The notes under the pieces were generated by a model. It made no database searches, was not told where the DNA came from, and was given only the letters and a program-made list of their open reading frames with translations. A stretch of 37,547 bases of DNA from Bacteroidota bacterium (lineage in GTDB: Bacteria; Bacteroidota; Ignavibacteria; Ignavibacteriales; Melioribacteraceae), in contig JAKAMT010000010.1 in NCBI GenBank assembly GCA_021812705.1, forward strand, positions 1 to 37,547, given 5' to 3'. This document shows, piece after piece, positions 16,234-24,362 of this stretch (position 1 is its first letter; each line of letters starts with the position of its first letter). Position numbers and translations under genes: made by a program.

Positions 16234-17526
16234 ATGAAAAGAGCTCGTCTGTTTTTATCTGTTTTCATCATCTTTATTTCCACACTAGCTGTAGCTCAAA
16301 ACGAAACTGCTCTTTATAAAAAGCTGAAATCTCTTAAAGAAATAACTGAAATTACGCCTGTAAAGCACGACACAATTTTTTCCGAAGCATATGAGATAAT
16401 GGTGACGCAGCCGTTGGACCACAATAATCCTTCGGGCAAAAAATTCCGCCAGAAAATATATCTCTCGCATAAAAACGATTCTGCTCCTGTCGTTTTCGTT
16501 ACAGAAGGATATGCCGCAAACAGCGGCCGTCCTACAGAGCTGGCCAAACTGCTAAACGCTAATCAGATAACTGTTGAACACCGGTACTTCGGCAAATCCG
16601 TTCCGGAAAAAATCGAGTGGAAATATCTTAACATTAAGCAGGCGGCGGCAGATCATCATCTCATAGTTCAGCTTTTCAAAAAAATATACGGCGGCAAATG
16701 GGTTAGCACTGGAATAAGCAAGGGGGGCCAGACTACAATCTACTTCAAAAGATTTTATCCTGACGATGTGGACGTTTCGGTTCCGTACGTTGCACCCGTT
16801 AATTTGTCTGCGGAGGATCCAAGAATTTATATGTTCCTCAATTCAGTAGGAACAGAAGACTGCAGGAATAAAATAATAGCCTTTCAGCGGGCGTTCCTAT
16901 CTAAGCGTGATGAGATAAAAAAATTGCTTATTCAGGATGCGGAAAAAAAGAAGATAAAATTCGCGTGGGACTATGATTTTGTTCTGGAATATATGACTTT
17001 AGAATATTCTTTTGCGTTCTGGCAGTGGGGCAGCACAAAATGCGAAGATATACCGGACGCCAATTCATCCGCAGAAAAGTTATATGATCATATGGTGAAA
17101 GCCAATCCTCTTTATTTTTTCACGGAACAGGCCATGAAAGATTTTGGACCGTTTTATGTGCAGGCTTATAAAGAGATCGGCTATTACGGCTATGATTTAG
17201 AACCGTTCAAGGATCTTCTGCAGAAAATAAAAACAGGCACCAACCGGATACTTGTACCCAAAGATGCTGACGTGAAATTCGACTGCACCGTTATGAATGA
17301 TGTGAATGAATGGATTCAGAGAAACGGTAATAATATTTTATTTATTTACGGCGGAAACGACACCTGGAACGCCACTTCCATCCAGCTTCTTGGACTTACA
17401 AATTCCATCAAGATGGTTAAGAAAGGCGGCTCGCACGGAACAAGAATAAGCAGCTTCGACGGAGAACAAAAAGAAAAAATTTTGAGTACGCTTGAAAACT
17501 GGCTCGGATTAAAAATTAAAAGATAA
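16234..17526 (+). CDS. Secreted S37-family serine peptidase
   Basis: 430 residues with a signal peptide (MKRARLFLSV.. to AVAQ, cleavage near 21-22). The rest is an alpha/beta-hydrolase of the PS-10/S37 peptidase type: VTEGY (89-93), EHRYFGKS (115-122), nucleophile Ser162 in GISKGG, and near the C-terminus the acid in GGNDTW and the histidine in GGSHGTRI. S37/S28 relatives remove tripeptides or dipeptides from protein N-termini outside the cell or in the periplasm. It stands alone, with an ATTAAGG element just before the ATG. A role in peptide scavenging would fit the proline-catabolic cluster but is not shown. Confidence 0.87.
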   Translation: MKRARLFLSVFIIFISTLAVAQNETALYKKLKSLKEITEITPVKHDTIFSEAYEIMVTQPLDHNNPSGKKFRQKIYLSHKNDSAPVVFVTEGYAANSGRPTELAKLLNANQITVEHRYFGKSVPEKIEWKYLNIKQAAADHHLIVQLFKKIYGGKWVSTGISKGGQTTIYFKRFYPDDVDVSVPYVAPVNLSAEDPRIYMFLNSVGTEDCRNKIIAFQRAFLSKRDEIKKLLIQDAEKKKIKFAWDYDFVLEYMTLEYSFAFWQWGSTKCEDIPDANSSAEKLYDHMVKANPLYFFTEQAMKDFGPFYVQAYKEIGYYGYDLEPFKDLLQKIKTGTNRILVPKDADVKFDCTVMNDVNEWIQRNGNNILFIYGGNDTWNATSIQLLGLTNSIKMVKKGGSHGTRISSFDGEQKEKILSTLENWLGLKIKR

Positions 17527-17569
17527 AACAAATCAGTATCGACACGAAACCAGAATAGACGGAGACAGA

Positions 17570-18061
17570 ATGGATCTCTTCAAAGACTTAACGCTAAATG
17601 CAATTCAGATAATACAACTAATGTTGGCCCCCGCCGTTATGATAAACGCATGCGGACTTTTGTTATTGGGCATCAACAACAAATATTCTTTAGTTGTAAA
17701 CCGCATTCGCCTTCTTAACGAGGAGAAGAGAAGATTAATGGTTAAGATAGGCGAACACGAGCCTTCATTCGAGGAAAATGTGAGACTTGAAAGCACATCC
17801 GTTCAGATTGCGGCATTGGTCTACAGAGCCAAACTTGTGCGTAATGCGGTTCTTTGCTATACCACTGCCGTGGCGCTTTTTATTTTTACTTCCCTGCTTG
17901 TCGGCATTTCTTCTTTCATGTCGATCGGCAAATTAAATTTTTTCATCATAACTGCTTTTTTGACGGGAATGATTTTTGTTTTAATTGGGATTATTTACGC
18001 GGGATTAGAGACGAAAAAGGGATACGATATAATTTCCTACGAAGTCAGAGCTCATGAATGA
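17570..18061 (+). CDS. DUF2721-family membrane protein
   Basis: 163 residues, three predicted membrane segments (about 14-36, 88-112 and 120-146) with a cytoplasmic, charged loop containing RIRLLNEEKRRLM. This layout is that of the uncharacterised DUF2721 family. Its stop overlaps the start of aat by 8 bp, so the two are translationally coupled. Function unknown. Confidence 0.75.
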   Translation: MDLFKDLTLNAIQIIQLMLAPAVMINACGLLLLGINNKYSLVVNRIRLLNEEKRRLMVKIGEHEPSFEENVRLESTSVQIAALVYRAKLVRNAVLCYTTAVALFIFTSLLVGISSFMSIGKLNFFIITAFLTGMIFVLIGIIYAGLETKKGYDIISYEVRAHE

Positions 18062-18656
18062 GGAAAAATCTTTTTCGAAAAAAGAACTGCTGAATCCGGA
18101 CAAAATGATTTTAATGTATGCTCGCGGAGCGTTTCCGATGGCGGACGAATCCGGCGAGATCAATTGGTATTTTCCGGAAGTAAGAACAATAATTCCCCTT
18201 GATGATTTTAATATTCCCCGTTCTCTCAAAAAATTTTTAAGCGTTTCCGATTTTAAATACAAAATTGATTCGGATCCGCTCGCTGTTATAAAATCCTGTG
18301 CGCACCGGGAAACAACATGGATTTCCGAAGAGCTGATCTCCGCATATAACGGACTGATTAATGCGGGCCATCTTCATTCCGTTGAAGTGTACAGAGGCGA
18401 TGAACTGGTGGGAGGATTGTACGGAGTAACATACAGAGGGGCTTTTTTCGGTGAGTCTATGTTTTCAAAAGTAGAACAAGCTTCAAAATGTGCTCTGGTC
18501 AAGTTGGTCCACAGATTAATTGAAAAAAAATATACGCTGCTTGATGTTCAATATCAGACTGATCACTTAAAGATGTTCGGGGCAAAGGAAATTCCTTTGG
18601 ATGAATTTGAAAAGATTTTATATGCATCATATAAATCCGAAATTTCATTCAACTGA
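18054..18656 (+). CDS. aat: Leucyl/phenylalanyl-tRNA-protein transferase
   Basis: 200 residues, normal length. It transfers Leu or Phe from tRNA to proteins with N-terminal Arg or Lys, marking them for ClpS/ClpAP (N-degron pathway). Conserved blocks: LMYARGAFPMAD near the start, WYFPEVRTIIPL, ETTWISEE, GGLYGV, FFGESMFS and LLDVQYQTDHLKMFGAKEIP. It overlaps the preceding DUF2721 gene. Confidence 0.95.
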   Translation: MNEEKSFSKKELLNPDKMILMYARGAFPMADESGEINWYFPEVRTIIPLDDFNIPRSLKKFLSVSDFKYKIDSDPLAVIKSCAHRETTWISEELISAYNGLINAGHLHSVEVYRGDELVGGLYGVTYRGAFFGESMFSKVEQASKCALVKLVHRLIEKKYTLLDVQYQTDHLKMFGAKEIPLDEFEKILYASYKSEISFN

Positions 18657-18771
18657 AAAGGCCATATTCCGATTCTCCCTTCCATAAATTTTGTATATTT
18701 AGACAAACGGTTGCGGAGAATTCTTCCACTTAGGTAAAATTCCGGAGATCAACCAAAGAAGGAATATATAA

Positions 18772-19458
18772 ATGAAATCAAAATTAACTTTGATTCTAAT
18801 GCTTGTCGTTTCGTCATTCGGGTATGCGCAGACGGTCGGCGGAACTTTTTATATCGGTTCCCCGCAGGGAGATTTTGGAACCAACGTAGATAACCTTGGA
18901 TACGGTTTTGAGATTCACGGAACTCTCTGGTCGCCCGGCAAAGATCGGCCGGTTACATTCGGTTTGAACGGAGGCTATCTTATTTACGGAATGAGAACAG
19001 AACGGAGACCTTTCAGTCTCACAATTCCGGATGTAGGAGTTGATGTAACAAGAACAAACAGTTTAGCCAACATGCACTTTCTAATTCAGATTAATCCGTT
19101 CGGCGGAACTGTTCAGCCATATCTCGAAGGACTATTCGGCGGGGCATATATTTTTACAACAACAGAAATAAAAAGTGTAAATCTCGGACAGGAAATTGCC
19201 TCCTCCACAAATTACGACGACTTTACATGGAGCTACGGCGCGGGCGCAGGACTTCTAATTCAGTTAAGCAAGGATTTGGGAGATGTGAAAACACTCTACC
19301 TTGACATTAAAACGAGATACCTGTACGGAACAGAAGCCCAGTATCTCACAGAAAACGGAATTGTAGTTAATCCCGCAACATATCAGGTTAATTATTTTCC
19401 AAAAAAATCCAGAACCGATCTTCTCTCTTTTCACATCGGAGTGACAGCATATTTTTAA
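18772..19458 (+). CDS. Outer-membrane beta-barrel protein
   Basis: 228 residues with a signal peptide ending at about FGYAQ. The mature part alternates short amphipathic strands rich in Tyr, Gly and Phe and ends in an aromatic residue (GVTAYF), the usual outer-membrane barrel signature. AAGAAGGAA lies upstream of the ATG. It is alone between aat and the aldolase gene. No specific function can be assigned. Confidence 0.8.
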   Translation: MKSKLTLILMLVVSSFGYAQTVGGTFYIGSPQGDFGTNVDNLGYGFEIHGTLWSPGKDRPVTFGLNGGYLIYGMRTERRPFSLTIPDVGVDVTRTNSLANMHFLIQINPFGGTVQPYLEGLFGGAYIFTTTEIKSVNLGQEIASSTNYDDFTWSYGAGAGLLIQLSKDLGDVKTLYLDIKTRYLYGTEAQYLTENGIVVNPATYQVNYFPKKSRTDLLSFHIGVTAYF

Positions 19459-19493
19459 AACAGAAAAAACAATAAATACAGAAAGGCATTAAA

Positions 19494-20486
19494 ATGACAA
19501 ATTACAAAGAGCTTGGATTAGTTAACTCAAAAGATCTTTTTGCCAAGGCAGTAAAAGGCGGTTATGCAATTCCGGCATTTAATTTTAACAACCTCGAGCA
19601 GTTGCAGGCAATAATAAGCGCCTGCGTTGAAACGAAATCACCGGTAATACTTCAGGTTTCAAGCGGAGCGCGCAAATATGCCAATCAAACGCTTCTGAAG
19701 CACCTTGCTAAAGGCGCAGTGGATTATGCTCATGAACTGGGGTATGATATTCCGATTGTTCTTCATCTCGATCACGGCGATACTTTTGATCTTTGCAAGT
19801 CGTGCATTGAATCAGGTTTTTCATCCGTCATGATAGACGGCTCGCATCATCCATACGAAAAAAACGTTGAGCTCACTGCGCAGGTTGTGGAATACGCCCA
19901 CAAATATAATGTAAGCGTTGAAGGCGAACTGGGAGTGCTAGCAGGAATTGAAGATGAAGTATCGAGCGCGGTTACTCACTACACAAAGCCCGAAGAAGTG
20001 GAAGACTTTGTTAAAAAAACCGGCGTCGATTCTCTTGCAATATCCATCGGCACTTCGCACGGCGCAAACAAATTCACGCCGGCACAATGCACGCGCAACG
20101 CAGACGGAATTTTGGTTCCGCCGCCTCTCCGCTTCGACATTCTAGAAGAATGCGAAAAAAGAATTCCCGGCTTCCCTATCGTTCTTCACGGTGCGTCATC
20201 AGTCCCCGCTGAACTGGTAAAAATCATCAACAGCAACGGAGGAAAATTGAAAGACGCGGTCGGAATTCCGGAAGAACAATTGCGCCGCGCTGCTGCATCA
20301 GCAGTCTGTAAAGTTAATATCGATTCTGACGGAAGATTGGCTATGACCGCAGCGGTTAGAAAAACATTTACCGAGAATCCCGCTGAATTCGATCCGCGCA
20401 AATATTTAGGTCCTGCCAGAGATTCTTTGAAGGAGCTTTACAAACATAAAATCATTAATGTTCTTGGAAGCGCAGGAAAAGCGTAA
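19494..20486 (+). CDS. fba: Class II fructose-bisphosphate aldolase
   Basis: 330 residues. Zinc enzyme cleaving fructose-1,6-bisphosphate in glycolysis and forming it in gluconeogenesis. Zinc and active-site blocks: HLDHGD (about 93-98), VEGELG, SIGTSHG and the phosphate-binding LHGASS, followed by KVNIDSDGR. The C-terminal insertion near GIPEEQLRRAA is characteristic of one class II subgroup. A strong terminator follows, so it is likely a single-gene unit. Confidence 0.95.
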   Translation: MTNYKELGLVNSKDLFAKAVKGGYAIPAFNFNNLEQLQAIISACVETKSPVILQVSSGARKYANQTLLKHLAKGAVDYAHELGYDIPIVLHLDHGDTFDLCKSCIESGFSSVMIDGSHHPYEKNVELTAQVVEYAHKYNVSVEGELGVLAGIEDEVSSAVTHYTKPEEVEDFVKKTGVDSLAISIGTSHGANKFTPAQCTRNADGILVPPPLRFDILEECEKRIPGFPIVLHGASSVPAELVKIINSNGGKLKDAVGIPEEQLRRAAASAVCKVNIDSDGRLAMTAAVRKTFTENPAEFDPRKYLGPARDSLKELYKHKIINVLGSAGKA

Positions 20487-20516
20487 TTCTCATCTAATTT
20501 TATCTGCAATCTATCG

Positions 20517-20548
20517 AAGGGGCTCAAATTTCAGAGCCCCTTTTTTAT
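20517..20548 (+). terminator. Intrinsic terminator after fba
   Basis: Nine-base stem AAGGGGCTC/GAGCCCCTT with an eight-base loop followed by TTTTT. Confidence 0.9.
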
Positions 20549-20652
20549 TTTTAATCCGGAAACCAATCTGTTTTGCAAACGACTAAAGATCAGACTCTTG
20601 ATTAGCGTGTGAAATTAAATTATTATTACATGGAATTTAACTCAAACAGCCG

Positions 20653-20976
20653 ATGGCAACGATAAGATCAATTATAAAAATAATTGAGTGGGAAGCAATA
20701 TTCTGGACTGCGGGGCTTATCTATCTTTTTTTTATCAATCCTTATCAGGTACAGCATTTTACACTGTGCCCTTTTCACAACTTGGGCATCACTTTCTGCC
20801 CGGGCTGCGGACTTGGAAGATCTATCTCCTTTTTTTACCATGCCGATTTTTTTCATTCGCTGAGGACACACCCGCTCGGGATAGCCGCATTCATTTTAAT
20901 TTCATTCAGGATATTCAAGCTATCTAAGAATATGATAAAAAACTTTAACAACAATAAAGAGGTAATGTATGGCTAA
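20653..20976 (+). CDS. DUF2752-family membrane protein
   Basis: 107 residues with two hydrophobic segments (about 15-31 and 72-92) and the family hallmark FCPGCGLGRS between them, preceded by CPFHNLG. This is the uncharacterised DUF2752 family. It overlaps the following TM2 gene by 8 bp; the pair recurs in Bacteroidota-type genomes, as I recall. The start ATG has no strong ribosome-binding site. Confidence 0.82.
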   Translation: MATIRSIIKIIEWEAIFWTAGLIYLFFINPYQVQHFTLCPFHNLGITFCPGCGLGRSISFFYHADFFHSLRTHPLGIAAFILISFRIFKLSKNMIKNFNNNKEVMYG

Positions 20977-21319
20977 TGTTTACGAAGTACTTCCGGAAAT
21001 TATGGGAGAAGAACAGTTTTATATTTCCAACATTATTAAGAATATGGACGACAAACAGGCCCAGCAATTTGCGAATATATATCGCACAAGGAGAAAAGAT
21101 CCGCAGACAATTTTACTGGTAACGCTCGTGGGATTTTTAGGATTGGCAGGAATACAAAGATTTCTTACCGACCAGATAGGAATGGGAATTTTATATCTCC
21201 TCACCGGAGGTATCTGCATGATAGGAACAATAATAGATCTCGTTAATTATAAAAAGATCGCGTTCGAGTATAATCAGAAAGAAGCCGCGCAGATTATGAT
21301 GATGTTCAAGACCGCGTGA
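20969..21319 (+). CDS. TM2-domain membrane protein
   Basis: 116 residues. The C-terminal half is a TM2 domain: two membrane segments with the polar turn GIQRFLTDQIGMGILYLLTGG and a following ID(L)VN. The N-terminal 48 residues are soluble. It begins inside the end of the DUF2752 gene with AAAGAGGT before the ATG. Function unknown. Confidence 0.85.
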   Translation: MANVYEVLPEIMGEEQFYISNIIKNMDDKQAQQFANIYRTRRKDPQTILLVTLVGFLGLAGIQRFLTDQIGMGILYLLTGGICMIGTIIDLVNYKKIAFEYNQKEAAQIMMMFKTA

Positions 21320-21344
21320 TGCCATAATTTGAGAAACAGCATTA

Positions 21345-21556
21345 ATGGCAGAACGCGAAACCGGAATAGTAAAACGGTTTAATACTACAAAAGGTTACGG
21401 TTTTATTGAGCGCAGTGAGGGCGGAGATGATTTTGTTAAATTCTCTTCAATTCAGCCGGAGGGATACCGCTCTCTTTAGAAGGGTCAGAAGGTTGAGTTC
21501 ACCATGAAGACGGACATAAAGGAACTCAGGATCAAGATGTAAGAATTGTGAAATAG
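21345..21556 (+). pseudogene. Decayed cold-shock (CspA-type) gene
   Basis: The frame from ATG reads [44 protein letters not shown], recognisably a cold-shock domain with RNP1 KGYGFI intact. It then hits TAG at 21477-21479, at a position where relatives have Glu or Lys. Beyond it the same frame continues KGQKVEFT, after which the correct ending (EDGHKGTQ.. to RIVK) is found only in the next frame, so a base is missing near 21512. The conserved KWFN tryptophan is Arg (CGG), and the RNP2 segment has lost a codon and its histidine. Four separate lesions argue for real decay and not a sequencing slip. Confidence 0.82.
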
Positions 21557-21579
21557 CTTAGCATTTTTGTACTTAAAGG

Positions 21580-21603
21580 AGCGGCTCTATGCCGCTTTTT
21601 TTT
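21580..21603 (+). terminator. Intrinsic terminator after the csp remnant
   Basis: AGCGGC/GCCGCT stem with loop TCTAT followed by eight T. The survival of a good terminator fits recent decay of the cold-shock gene. Confidence 0.8.
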
Positions 21604-21714
21604 GTAAAATTTTTACCGGAGTTGTGAACTAAATATATCAGTAAATCGTTTTAGAGAATATAAAAGTTATTATATTTCGCTGCGAAAAAAATGATTTATG
21701 AAAGATCATTCATT

Positions 21715-21822
21715 ATGAATAATCTAAAGAGAAATATCACATCAGATTTTGAAGGTCCGGGATCATTCCGCCTCCTGTTCAAATCCATATTCAATTCGAA
21801 TCTCCGCTGTTGTTGTTGCTAA
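21715..21822 (+). CDS. Putative cysteine leader peptide ending in four cysteines
   Basis: A 35-codon ORF (43 codons if the in-frame ATG at 21691 is used) ends ..NSNLRCCCC-stop, with codons TGT TGT TGT TGC just before TAA. It lies 52 bp upstream of cysE, in a 318-bp gap that otherwise holds nothing I recognise. Runs of the end-product amino acid just before a stop are the mark of leader peptides; polycysteine leaders are known upstream of cysteine genes in mycobacteria. Ribosome slowing at the Cys codons when Cys-tRNA is scarce could alter RNA folding around the cysE start. I see no T-run terminator between leader and cysE, so control would more likely be at translation. A TATATTT element at 21671 could be the promoter -7 box. 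Confidence 0.6.
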   Translation: MNNLKRNITSDFEGPGSFRLLFKSIFNSNLRCCCC

Positions 21823-21848
21823 CATAGCTTCATCTTCATTTAATTCTA

Positions 21849-21864
21849 TTTAAAAATTTTTAAA
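21849..21864. promoter_or_regulatory. 16-bp AT palindrome overlapping the cysE ribosome-binding site
   Basis: TTTAAAAATTTTTAAA is a perfect palindrome that runs into the cysE Shine-Dalgarno sequence (AAAGG, 21862-21866; 8 bp before ATG). It could be a protein operator or a weak RNA hairpin occluding the site; in AT-rich DNA it may also be chance. Confidence 0.35.
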
Positions 21865-21874
21865 GGTATTTGTT

Positions 21875-22738
21875 ATGGAACCAATTGAATTGGGGAATAA
21901 TTCATTTTATGATTTTGCGGAATCGCTATTGTCGAACCGGCAGACCCATGCATGTACGGCCGCATTAAAAACGGAATCGATTGAGTATCTCAACGAACTG
22001 TTAAATCTTTTATTCCCCCATTTCTCAAACAAGATTTATTACACGCCTGAAGATATACTTGCAAAACTGCGGCTTATGGAGAGAAATCTTATTTCACTCG
22101 TAAAGCAGCTAAATTCGTCATTCGGAGGGGATCCGGTTTCTCTTTCAAAAGAATTTACAATCCGGATTCCTGTTATTTACACAAACCTGCTTGCCGATGC
22201 TAAAGCAATTTTTAGCGGTGATCCTGCGGCAGAGAGCATAGATGAGGTGATAATTGCTTATCCCGGATTTGCGGCTATAGCTATTTACCGAATCGCGCAC
22301 GAATTGTATTCTTTGAAGCTTCCGATAATCCCCAGAATACTTAGTGAATATGCGCATCAATTGACGGGGATTGACATTCACCCGGGTGCTTCAATCGGTT
22401 CTCCTTTCTTCATAGATCACGGAACGGGGATTGTAATTGGAGAAACCGCAGAGATCGGAAAAAATGTAAAATTGTATCAGGGGGTTACGCTTGGAGCTTT
22501 GAGTGTAGACAAATCTTTATCACAAACAAAACGCCATCCTACGATCAAAGACGATGTCATAATTTATTCACAGGCGGTAATTCTGGGGGGTAATACGGTG
22601 ATTGGAGAAAAAAGCATAATAGGCGGCAACGCATGGATAACGCAAAGTATTCCCCCTAACTCAACCGTGTATAATAAAAGCGAGGTCCGCGTAAGAACCG
22701 GCAATGAATTTGAAAACAATTTTGATTTTATAATCTGA
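21875..22738 (+). CDS. cysE: Serine O-acetyltransferase
   Basis: 287 residues. Forms O-acetylserine from serine and acetyl-CoA, the committed step of cysteine synthesis. The N-terminal ~160 residues are helical; the C-terminal part is a left-handed beta-helix with the hexapeptide run from [12 protein letters not shown] through [17 protein letters not shown], which includes the catalytic His and Asp, to [17 protein letters not shown]. The N-terminal domain is longer than that of the short EpsC type and resembles plant- and Bacteroidota-type enzymes. It is followed 11 bp later by cysK and preceded by a polycysteine leader ORF. Confidence 0.95.
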   Translation: MEPIELGNNSFYDFAESLLSNRQTHACTAALKTESIEYLNELLNLLFPHFSNKIYYTPEDILAKLRLMERNLISLVKQLNSSFGGDPVSLSKEFTIRIPVIYTNLLADAKAIFSGDPAAESIDEVIIAYPGFAAIAIYRIAHELYSLKLPIIPRILSEYAHQLTGIDIHPGASIGSPFFIDHGTGIVIGETAEIGKNVKLYQGVTLGALSVDKSLSQTKRHPTIKDDVIIYSQAVILGGNTVIGEKSIIGGNAWITQSIPPNSTVYNKSEVRVRTGNEFENNFDFII

Positions 22739-22749
22739 AGGAGATAAAA

Positions 22750-23661
22750 ATGAAAGCGAAAAATATTCTTGAGACAATAGGGAACACCCCGCATGTGAAA
22801 GTAAACAATCTTTTCTCTGATAAAAATGAAGTTTGGATTAAATTGGAGAAAGCAAATCCCGGAGGCAGCATCAAGGACAGAATTGCGCTCTCCATGATCG
22901 AGGATGCGGAGCGGAAAGGGTTATTAAAAAAAGGAAGCATAATAGTCGAACCGACTTCGGGCAACACCGGTATAGGCCTTGCAATGGTAGCTGCAGTAAA
23001 AAAATATGAACTCATCCTGGTAATGCCGGAATCAATGTCGTTGGAGAGAAGAAAAATTATGACTTCATTCGGCGCTAAATTAGAATTGACGCCGCGTGAA
23101 TTGGGAATGAAGGGCGCGATTGCAAAAGCGAATGAGATTGCCGCCGGTAATGAAAATGTCTGGATACCGCAGCAATTTGAAAATGCTGCAAACGTGGATA
23201 TTCATATTAAAACCACAGCCCGCGAAATTCTAAATGATTTTCCGGATGGATTGGATTATCTCATAACCGGTGTCGGCACAGGCGGTCATATTACAGGGGT
23301 TTCTAAAGTGCTTAAAGAAAAATTCCCCGCATTAAAAGTAATTGCCGTTGAGCCATCCGCATCGCCGGTTATTTCAGGAGGGGCTCCCGGTCCTCATCCG
23401 CTGCAGGGGCTTGGCGCAGGATTCATTCCGGATAATCTTGATACTTCTCTGCTGGACAGCGTTATAACTATTGCAAAAGAGGAGGCTTATAAATTTGCGC
23501 AGCGGGCGGCAAAAGAAGAAGGTCTCTTTGTAGGAATTTCGACCGGTGCCGCTCTTGCAGCAGTCGATAAAAAATTAAATGAGATCGGCAGCGGCAAGAA
23601 AATTCTTACTTTTAATTACGATACGGGGGAAAGATATCTTTCGGTAGATGATCTTTTTTAA
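22750..23661 (+). CDS. cysK: Cysteine synthase (O-acetylserine sulfhydrylase)
   Basis: 303 residues. Makes cysteine from O-acetylserine and sulfide with PLP. The PLP lysine is K42 in NPGGSIKDR; the substrate loop TSGNTGIG and the PLP-phosphate loop [10 protein letters not shown] are intact. The 11-bp spacing from cysE with a GAAGGAG site marks a two-gene operon under common control. A terminator follows immediately. Confidence 0.96.
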   Translation: MKAKNILETIGNTPHVKVNNLFSDKNEVWIKLEKANPGGSIKDRIALSMIEDAERKGLLKKGSIIVEPTSGNTGIGLAMVAAVKKYELILVMPESMSLERRKIMTSFGAKLELTPRELGMKGAIAKANEIAAGNENVWIPQQFENAANVDIHIKTTAREILNDFPDGLDYLITGVGTGGHITGVSKVLKEKFPALKVIAVEPSASPVISGGAPGPHPLQGLGAGFIPDNLDTSLLDSVITIAKEEAYKFAQRAAKEEGLFVGISTGAALAAVDKKLNEIGSGKKILTFNYDTGERYLSVDDLF

Positions 23662-23670
23662 AACTTCAGG

Positions 23671-23706
23671 AATCCCGCTCTATTAATTTATTTGAGCGGG
23701 ATTTTT
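23671..23706. terminator. Bidirectional terminator between cysK and marC-like gene
   Basis: AATCCCGCTC pairs with GAGCGGGATT over a 13-base AT loop, with T-run on the right, between convergent genes. Confidence 0.85.
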
Positions 23707-24344
23707 TATTTAAGCATCAGCATTTCTCTTATGATTGGCGTTAATCCGCCGAACATCAACTCAACCGCAATCATCATTACAATCAGACCCATAATACGCA
23801 TCAATACTTTATTGCCGCTGTCGCCAAGAACAGAAAGAATTTTTCTGCTTGAGACGAGCATTGCATAGGTTATAAAGAGAACCACTATCACAATTGAAAA
23901 TAGTATTCCCTTCTCTAAAATATTTCTTGAGTCGTTGAACAGCACAATAGTTACTGTGATAGTACCTGGACCGCAGATTATAGGTATGCCGAGGGGCGTA
24001 ATTGAAAAATCGTTCATAAATTCCGAATGATTTTCATCATCCTCTTTTACTTTTTTAAGTTTCGCGTTCAGCATATCGTAGCCTGACATAAAGAAGAGAA
24101 CGCCGCCCACAATTTTTAATCCGTTTACGGAGATGTGGAAGAAATCAAAAATAAAATTTCCCGCGAATGCGAAGACGACAATTATTACAAATGCGGTTGT
24201 CACTCCCTTGAAAGCGATTTTGCGCACTTCCTCCGGCTTCATCGATTCTGTGAGACTGTTGAAGAGAGGAATCACGCCGAACGGAAGAACCATCGTGAAT
24301 AAAGAAGTAAACGCCAGCAGACTGAATTGAAAAATCCTATCCAT
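23706..24344 (-). CDS. MarC/UPF0056-family membrane protein
   Basis: 212 residues with about six membrane helices and the family blocks LPFGVIPLFNSLTE near the start, LKIVGGVLFFMSGYDML, TPLGIPIICGPGTIT and RIMGLIVMMIAVELMFGG. The family is conserved but its transport substrate is not established; the older link to antibiotic resistance is not general. Single gene, convergent with cysK. Confidence 0.88.
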   Translation of the reverse strand: MDRIFQFSLLAFTSLFTMVLPFGVIPLFNSLTESMKPEEVRKIAFKGVTTAFVIIVVFAFAGNFIFDFFHISVNGLKIVGGVLFFMSGYDMLNAKLKKVKEDDENHSEFMNDFSITPLGIPIICGPGTITVTIVLFNDSRNILEKGILFSIVIVVLFITYAMLVSSRKILSVLGDSGNKVLMRIMGLIVMMIAVELMFGGLTPIIREMLMLK

Positions 24345-24362
24345 TTATCGCATCCTCTTCTT

